A stretch of 64,000 nucleotides of DNA, taken from Gallibacterium trehalosifermentans. Its GTDB lineage: Bacteria > Pseudomonadota > Gammaproteobacteria > Enterobacterales > Pasteurellaceae. The notes beneath the pieces are model-generated. The model saw nothing but the letters and a program-made list of their open reading frames with translations, did not search any database and was not told the origin of the DNA. The DNA is taken from assembly GCF_042433055.1 (NCBI RefSeq), contig NZ_JBHLWB010000006.1, forward strand, positions 1 to 64,000, given 5' to 3'. Shown here in pieces: positions 61,301-64,000 of the stretch. Position 1 is the stretch's first letter; each line of letters begins with the position of its first letter. Both the position numbers and the translations under genes were made by a program.

Positions 61301-64000
61301 CAGATTCACCAGAAGTGCCAGTGGTTGGTAAAGTAACAGGTGAGTTTAAAGAGGGCGATACAGTAACAGTTACGGTTAATGGCAATCCATATACAGGTAC
61401 AGTCGATAAAGACGGTAACTTTACTATTAATGTTCCAGGTAAAGAATTGGTAGAAGATAATGATAAGACCATTGAAATAAGCATTACGACGACCGATGAT
61501 GCAGGAAATACGGCTACTGTAGAAGGCACACCGAAAACTTATACAGTTGATACCAGTGTAACGATTGATATCAATCATATTGCAGGTGAATACCAAGGTT
61601 CTGAAGATAAAGATGGTTATGCCACAATCAATATCAAAGATAAAACAGAGGGTTTCAAGGTATCAGGTACAACAGATGCTGAAGATGGTCAAAAAGTAAC
61701 AGTTACTGTAAAAGATTCTGCTGGCTCAACTGTGGCAACTTACACAGAGGCAGCTACAGTGGCTGGAGGAAGTTGGTCAATGCAAGTTCCAGCTAATGAG
61801 GATTGGATTACAGACAAAACCGTTTACACCTTTACAGCGAAAATAACAGACAAAGCAGGGAATACAACGGAAGATCCAGATAAGACAGCAGAAACTGACT
61901 TAACGGCACCAAGTAATGATACGACCACCATTACTTTAAACCCTATTACACCAGATAATATTATTAATCAGGAAGAGTCAGGTAAAGAGATCCCAGTATC
62001 AGGAAAAGTAACAGGTGAGTTTAATAAGGGCGATACGGTAACTGTAACGGTTAATAACAACCCATATACAGGTAAAGTAGATGAAGAGGGTAACTTTAGT
62101 ATCAAGGTTCCAGGTCAAGAGTTATCAGGCGCAGAGCCACCGAAAGTAACAGCGACAATTGAAGTTACAGACAAAGCAGGTAATCCGGGTAAAGCGACAA
62201 CAGAAAAAGATTATGACGTGGATATTACACCTCCTACAGTTGATGTAACTCATATTGCTGGAGATGAGCAAGTAGGAGCGGATAGCGGTAATGAAGATAA
62301 CTATTCATATGTGAACAGTACTGAAAAAGCAACTGGGTTTGAAATTAAAGGCTCTACTGATGCTACAGATGTATCGAGTGTTATTGTTGAAATTCGCACA
62401 CAGAATGGCGATAAAATCGGTGATGGCGTAACCTATACGGCAACAGTTGAAAATGGAACTTGGACAGCCAATGTGCCAGCTGATGCAGATTGGGTAAAAG
62501 ATGGTACATACCAAGTTATCGCAACAGCAACTGATAAGGTAGGTAATACCAATACCGATATTGATTTAACAGTGGTAGATCTCACTCCACCAAATAGTGA
62601 TACTACTCAAGTAACCATTACCACAGTAGGCTATGATGATGTCATCAACAAAGAAGAGGCAGATTCACCAGAAGTGCCAGTGGTTGGTAAAGTAACAGGT
62701 GAATTTACTGAGGGTGATACAGTAACAGTAACGGTTAATAACAATCCATATACAGGTAAAGTCGATAAAGACGGTAACTTTACAATTAAAGTACCAGGTT
62801 CAGCGTTAGAGAATGACAGCGATAAACAAATTGAAGTGGAAGTTGAAGCTAGCGATAAAGCAGGTAATAAAGGTAAAGTACCAGGTTCGCCAAAAACCTA
62901 TACGGTTGATAAAGACGTATCGATAGATATTAATCACATTGCCGGAGAAGACCAGAGCGGTGCAGATGCTGATGGTTATGCAACGATTAATAAGACTGAT
63001 AAAGATAACGGCTTTAAAGTATCAGGAACAACGGATGCAGAACAAGGTCGAACTGTTACAGTAACCGTTTCAAACGGCACAAACGGGGTGGCAAGTTACA
63101 CAGCGACAGTTGAAGAGGGTGGTAAATGGTCAGTGAATGTTCCAGCTAATGAAACTTGGATTACTGATAAAACAGTTTATACCTTTACAGCTAAAGTAAC
63201 GGATAAAGCGGGTAATACAGCAGAAGATCCTGATAAAACAGCAGAAACTAATTTAACCCTACCAAATGTAACCGTAACAGTGAATAAAATTACGGATGAT
63301 AATGTGGTAAATAAAACTGAAAGTGAAGATAACATTACGATTACAGGTAAAGTCACTAGTCCAGATGTGAAAGTTGGGGACAAAGTGGTGGTAACTGTTG
63401 ACGGTAATAAACATGAAACCAGCGTTAAGAAGGTTACTGATGGTCAAGGAGAGTTTGAGGTTACGGTATCAGGTAGTGAGCTGAAAAATGCTTCTACACC
63501 AAAAGTTACAGCGACAGCAACGGTAACCAATACAGCGGGTAATGAAGGCACAGGTAGCGGAGAACAATCTTATACCGTGGATACAACGGCAACGATTGAT
63601 ATTACTCATATTGCAGGTGAAGACCAAGGTTCTGAGGATAAAGATGGTTATGCCACAATCAATATCAAAGATAAAGCAGATGGTTTTAAAGTATCGGGTA
63701 CAACAGATGCTGAAGATGGTCAAAAAGTAACAGTTACTGTACAAGATTCTGGTGGCTTAACTGTGGCAACTTACACGGATATAGCTACAGTGTCAGGAGG
63801 AAGTTGGTCAATGCAAGTTCCAGCTGGCCAAGAATGGATCAAAGATCAAGCGGTCTATACCTTTACAGCGACTGTAACAGATACAGCAGGTAACACAGCA
63901 GAAGATTCAGATAGCACTGCGGCAACAGATTTAACGCCTCCAACAGTGAGCGTAATGGTTGATAATGTTACTGAAGATAATGTTGTGAATAAAACGGAAA
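58315..64000 (+). CDS. Giant BapA-like repeat adhesin, N-terminal 1,895 codons (partial)
   Basis: An open frame from ATG 58315 (RBS AGGAT) to the window end with no stop seen. Residues 1-130 form a BapA-type prefix domain (LLVGQYENGQIYPYVPES, VTLLADGN). A hydrophobic, tryptophan-rich segment (WAFSPWWLLALLPLAAG, about 134-150) follows. The rest is a chain of bacterial Ig-like modules of about 90-120 residues marked by DLTPP, DTTPP and TVTVTITDKDNN-type text, rich in Asp, Gly, Thr and Val. Such proteins are usually secreted by type I systems and hold biofilms or bind host cells. The C-terminal secretion signal and transporter are beyond the window. Confidence 0.9.
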   Translation, partial: MSKTIILNINNSKETIQTLKLEKGQLIKIKAQAKVHYQFTDEETQFAPENIMTKRVGDDLVIAFEGSDIEQPDLIIEDYYNQENNDCLLVGQYENGQIYPYVPESTLQTDAVTLLADGNSAGQALGGDPISNLWAFSPWWLLALLPLAAGIQVNHSDSGVAINVTVVVPNPTKNNTPEITGETNAPEGSTVTITITDSEGNTQTVTTTVNPDGSYSVEVPKELPEGNYNVTVEVTDPAGNTGKNDGNGEIDLTPPTVDATEIANDKQVGQDTGDTDNYSYVNKQEKANGFTISGNTAEDTKTVVVEILKEDGTTTGTSYTATVDNGTWTANVPANASWTDNDGTYQVKVTATDKAGNTNTDIDLTVVDTTPPTVTVDAPDITGNKTPTIKGNVTDVPEGTTVTVIVTDKDGHIQTVTTKTDENGDYSIKVPNPLPEGNYDVEVEVEDPAGNKGVDKDGNKPQDKGNEVVKTNVTLDPITPDDVINKEESQQDIPISGKVTGEFTEGDKVTVTVNNKPFTTTVEKDGSFTVNVPGKDLAEADQPKVTATVEVTDKTGTKIPVETDRDYSVDTTPPDITVNVPSTTKDTTPEITGTTDAPAGSTVTVTITDKDNNTQTVTTTVNPDGSYSVEVPNELPEGNYNVTVEVTDPAGNTGTNNGNGEIDLTPPDITVNVPSTTKDTTPEITGKTDAPAGSTITVTITDKDNNPQTVTTTVNPDGSYSVEVPNELPEGNYNVTVEVTDPAGNTGTNKGNGEIDLTPPDITVNVPSTTKDTTPEITGKTDAPAGSTITVTITDKDNNPQTVTTTVNPDGSYSVEVPNELPEGNYNVTVEVTDPAGNTGTDNGNGEIDLTPPTVDATEIANDKQEGKDTGNTDNYSYVNRTEKATGFEIKGSTDATDVSSVIVEIRTQNGDKIGDDGVTYTATVENGTWTANVPADEDWVKDGTYQVKVTATDKAGNTNTDIDLTVVDLTPPNSDTTQVTITTVGGDDVINKEEADSPEVPVVGKVTGEFKEGDTVTVTVNGNPYTGTVDKDGNFTINVPGKELVEDNDKTIEISITTTDDAGNTATVEGTPKTYTVDTSVTIDINHIAGEYQGSEDKDGYATINIKDKTEGFKVSGTTDAEDGQKVTVTVKDSAGSTVATYTEAATVAGGSWSMQVPANEDWITDKTVYTFTAKITDKAGNTTEDPDKTAETDLTAPSNDTTTITLNPITPDNIINQEESGKEIPVSGKVTGEFNKGDTVTVTVNNNPYTGKVDEEGNFSIKVPGQELSGAEPPKVTATIEVTDKAGNPGKATTEKDYDVDITPPTVDVTHIAGDEQVGADSGNEDNYSYVNSTEKATGFEIKGSTDATDVSSVIVEIRTQNGDKIGDGVTYTATVENGTWTANVPADADWVKDGTYQVIATATDKVGNTNTDIDLTVVDLTPPNSDTTQVTITTVGYDDVINKEEADSPEVPVVGKVTGEFTEGDTVTVTVNNNPYTGKVDKDGNFTIKVPGSALENDSDKQIEVEVEASDKAGNKGKVPGSPKTYTVDKDVSIDINHIAGEDQSGADADGYATINKTDKDNGFKVSGTTDAEQGRTVTVTVSNGTNGVASYTATVEEGGKWSVNVPANETWITDKTVYTFTAKVTDKAGNTAEDPDKTAETNLTLPNVTVTVNKITDDNVVNKTESEDNITITGKVTSPDVKVGDKVVVTVDGNKHETSVKKVTDGQGEFEVTVSGSELKNASTPKVTATATVTNTAGNEGTGSGEQSYTVDTTATIDITHIAGEDQGSEDKDGYATINIKDKADGFKVSGTTDAEDGQKVTVTVQDSGGLTVATYTDIATVSGGSWSMQVPAGQEWIKDQAVYTFTATVTDTAGNTAEDSDSTAATDLTPPTVSVMVDNVTEDNVVNKTE
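60031..60867 (+). repeat. Three tandem 279-bp (93-residue) repeat units in the adhesin
   Basis: Units start at 60031, 60310 and 60589, each with CCACCAGACATAACGGTTAA and exactly 279 bases apart; the third ends at 60867. They are near-identical at DNA level. A diverged copy lies at about 58846-59073. Confidence 0.92.
60941..62760 (+). repeat. Higher-order repeat of about 1.36 kb in the adhesin
   Basis: The block starting ATTCATATGTGAAC at 60941 recurs at 62303 (offset 1362), and the block CCACCAAATAGTGATAC at 61228 recurs at 62587 (offset 1359). Long runs are nearly identical, so a multi-module unit of about 453 residues was duplicated. A further block near 61570 recurs near 63604. Confidence 0.8.

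Noticed and set aside
60943..63744. Several open frames on the minus strand inside the adhesin gene
   Set aside because: They recur with the same text at repeat spacing and are mirrors of the repetitive coding strand; they have no ribosome sites and the plus-strand frame is continuous.

Overview
The window is a chromosomal segment of a member of the Pasteurellaceae (Gammaproteobacteria). The evidence is close matches to Haemophilus/Pasteurella-type housekeeping genes (prfB-lysS, fadR/nhaB/dsbB, arcB, menH-menB, glyQ/glyS, nagB-nagA, tig-clpP-clpX), an AT-rich base composition, and several exact copies of the Hin-type DNA uptake word AAGTGCGGT (on one strand or the other at 10243, 41936, 42564, 52449 and 52467). 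The species cannot be fixed from the sequence alone.

Layout. 1-72: right end of an IS200/IS605-type (TnpB) element whose body lies before the window. 138-8202: FNT-family transporter, prfB with its programmed +1 frameshift, lysS, periplasmic ATP-dependent DNA ligase, yqfB, TRIC-type channel, a divergent Nramp transporter, a small tyrosine phosphatase and a YdcH-like protein behind a perfect CRP site. 8282-11263: TRAP transporter for organic acids. 11515-13796: ferrous iron system feoA-feoB-Cys-rich protein, with a perfect FNR box upstream. 14035-23132: RpiR regulator, prlC, alanine symporter, CpxR/CpxA with an intrinsic terminator between the two genes, peroxiredoxin, metC. 23308-33071: two divergent hexuronate operons. 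One holds TRAP permeases, a GH31 glycosidase, UxuR and UxuA; the other holds the TRAP binding protein, an SDR and UxaC. The shared control region carries a CRP site and UxuR-like words. 33138-41353: gapA, fadR, nhaB-dsbB, arcB, menH-menB. 41399-46619: a GC-rich glyQ-grx-glyS block interrupted by two nuclease genes, an Mrr-like enzyme and a YhcG/DUF1016 protein. 46898-56375: nagBA, four tRNAs, yeeZ, cytochrome b561, tig-clpP-clpX, ybaN, a Dcu transporter.

56376-64000 is the accessory region. It starts with about 1 kb of AT-rich sequence holding a truncated gene and a G10 homopolymer. A lipoprotein with an OmpA-like C-terminus follows, then the first 1,895 codons of a giant BapA-like repeat adhesin that runs off the window. 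The G10 tract sits where a promoter spacer could be, so the pair may be phase variable. This is the most interesting unit in the window.

Working together: the hexuronate genes form a near-complete route from uptake of glucuronate (or release from a glycoside by GH31) through fructuronate and mannonate to 2-keto-3-deoxygluconate. CRP- and FNR-like sites occur upstream of several carbon and iron genes, as expected for a facultatively anaerobic host-associated bacterium. All functional calls rest on reading the translated sequence and recalling family features; no database search was run.
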